A stretch of 64,000 bases of DNA from Lentibacillus amyloliquefaciens (GTDB lineage: Bacteria; Bacillota; Bacilli; Bacillales; Amphibacillaceae). The first letter of the stretch is position 1; the number at the start of each line of letters is the position of its first letter. Below the pieces are notes generated by a model. It saw only the letters and a list, made by a program, of their open reading frames with translations, was not told where the DNA came from and did not search any database. Both the position numbers and the translations under genes were made by a program. Below, one piece after another: positions 63,685 to 64,000 of this stretch. Where the stretch lies: contig NZ_CP013862.1 in assembly GCF_001307805.1 (NCBI RefSeq), forward strand, positions 1,674,001 to 1,738,000, given 5' to 3'.

Positions 63685-63730
63685 AAAAATAAGCAGTCCA
63701 TTTATATCGTTCTGCATTGGACTGCTTAAA
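63685..63730 (-). terminator. lplJ terminator
   Basis: AAGCAGTCC / GGACTGCTT stem with TATTTTTTG on the minus strand. Confidence 0.85.
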
Positions 63731-63797
63731 GATTTATTATTTTATATCTGCTTAAATCATGCTGTTCCTTTTTAACGGCAGCCGGTTCTCATCTGTA

Positions 63798-64000
63798 TTA
63801 ATACAGCAATTTAATAAATTCATCTTTAGGAATTTTGCCGAGATAATACGACACATCGAAATCTGCCAGTGCATCTTGAATCGCTTGGCGCTCATGGCGT
63901 ACGCCTATCAGTTTATTTTCAAGATCACTGATTTCACCCAATCCGAAAAAGTCGCCGTAGATTTTGCAGTTTTCAATCGTGCCGTTATTCACATCAAAGC
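63798..64000 (-). CDS. lplJ: Lipoate-protein ligase (LplJ-like), C-terminal part, truncated by window
   Basis: Sixty-seven C-terminal residues, open to the window edge. They read IENCKIYGDFFGLGEISDLENKLIGVRHERQAIQDALADFDVSYYLGKIPKDEFIKLL, the accessory C-domain of LplA/LplJ lipoate ligases. The internal GTG at 63992 is not the start. LplJ attaches free lipoate to 2-oxoacid dehydrogenases. In B. subtilis lplJ (yhfJ) lies in the same broad region as comK. Confidence 0.9.
   Translation of the reverse strand, partial: FDVNNGTIENCKIYGDFFGLGEISDLENKLIGVRHERQAIQDALADFDVSYYLGKIPKDEFIKLLY

Overview
The window is a 64 kb stretch of a low-GC Gram-positive chromosome from the Bacillaceae, most like the halophilic/halotolerant group (Lentibacillus, Virgibacillus, Oceanobacillus). 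This rests on gene content and order. Blocks colinear with Bacillus subtilis include nadK-yjbM-yjbK-yjbI-yjbH-pepF-coiA-mecA-spxA-yjbC-trpS-yjbA-fabF-fabH-med-yjaV-yjzD, yitS-yitT-yitU-yitV-yitW, and addB-addA, with comK and a lipoate ligase at the right edge. Genus and species cannot be settled from the sequence alone. No tRNA, rRNA, CRISPR array, prophage or intact transposase was seen.

Layout. 1-2.1 kb: the end of a PLP trans-sulfuration gene and a guanidine-I (ykkC) riboswitch controlling an SMR exporter pair. 2.1-25.7 kb: the long yjb/fab/med block with (p)ppGpp synthetase, NAD kinase, the Spx regulator with its adaptor YjbH, competence genes (coiA, mecA, med), a trp T-box with trpS, and fatty-acid initiation genes behind a FapR-like operator. 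26-31.4 kb: uppP, a Crp/Fnr regulator next to a remnant of a radical SAM gene, a SulP transporter with a UspA protein, and a small excisionase-type HTH protein. 31.4-37.7 kb: a TrpXYZ-type ABC transporter split by repeats, and mobB-moaE-moaD. 37.4-44.4 kb: the yit block. 44.5-49.5 kb: a membrane-tethered GH13 protein lacking its catalytic residues, and a Fur-boxed siderophore uptake system. 50-61 kb: yisL, rocD, a DUF418 protein and addAB. 61-64 kb: signal peptidase I, a TVP38 protein, a YhjD-like gene overlapping comK tail-to-tail, and the end of a lipoate-protein ligase.

Genes that work together. Competence is strongly represented: comK (master regulator), mecA (targets ComK and Spx to ClpCP), med, coiA, and yjbH/spx for redox control of RNA polymerase. 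AddAB supplies the RecBCD-type recombination enzyme. Several transcription units end in clear intrinsic terminators.

The most distinctive property of the window is its intergenic DNA. At least five repeat types are interspersed. Family A is a two-hairpin element of about 115-210 bp in ten loci, often starting exactly at a stop codon and once amplified as 3 x 118 bp. Family B is a MITE-like element with GTTCAAAAAG ends. Family C is a 117 bp element with CAGCTGGAATAT ends. A fourth type is bounded by GGGCAGTCG/CGACTGCCC. There are also two minisatellites of 52 and 51 bp period. These elements interrupt operons and leaders: T-box/trpS, trpX/trpY and the fecCD/binding-protein intergenic region. 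The most notable protein is the GH13 pseudoenzyme at 44504-46006.
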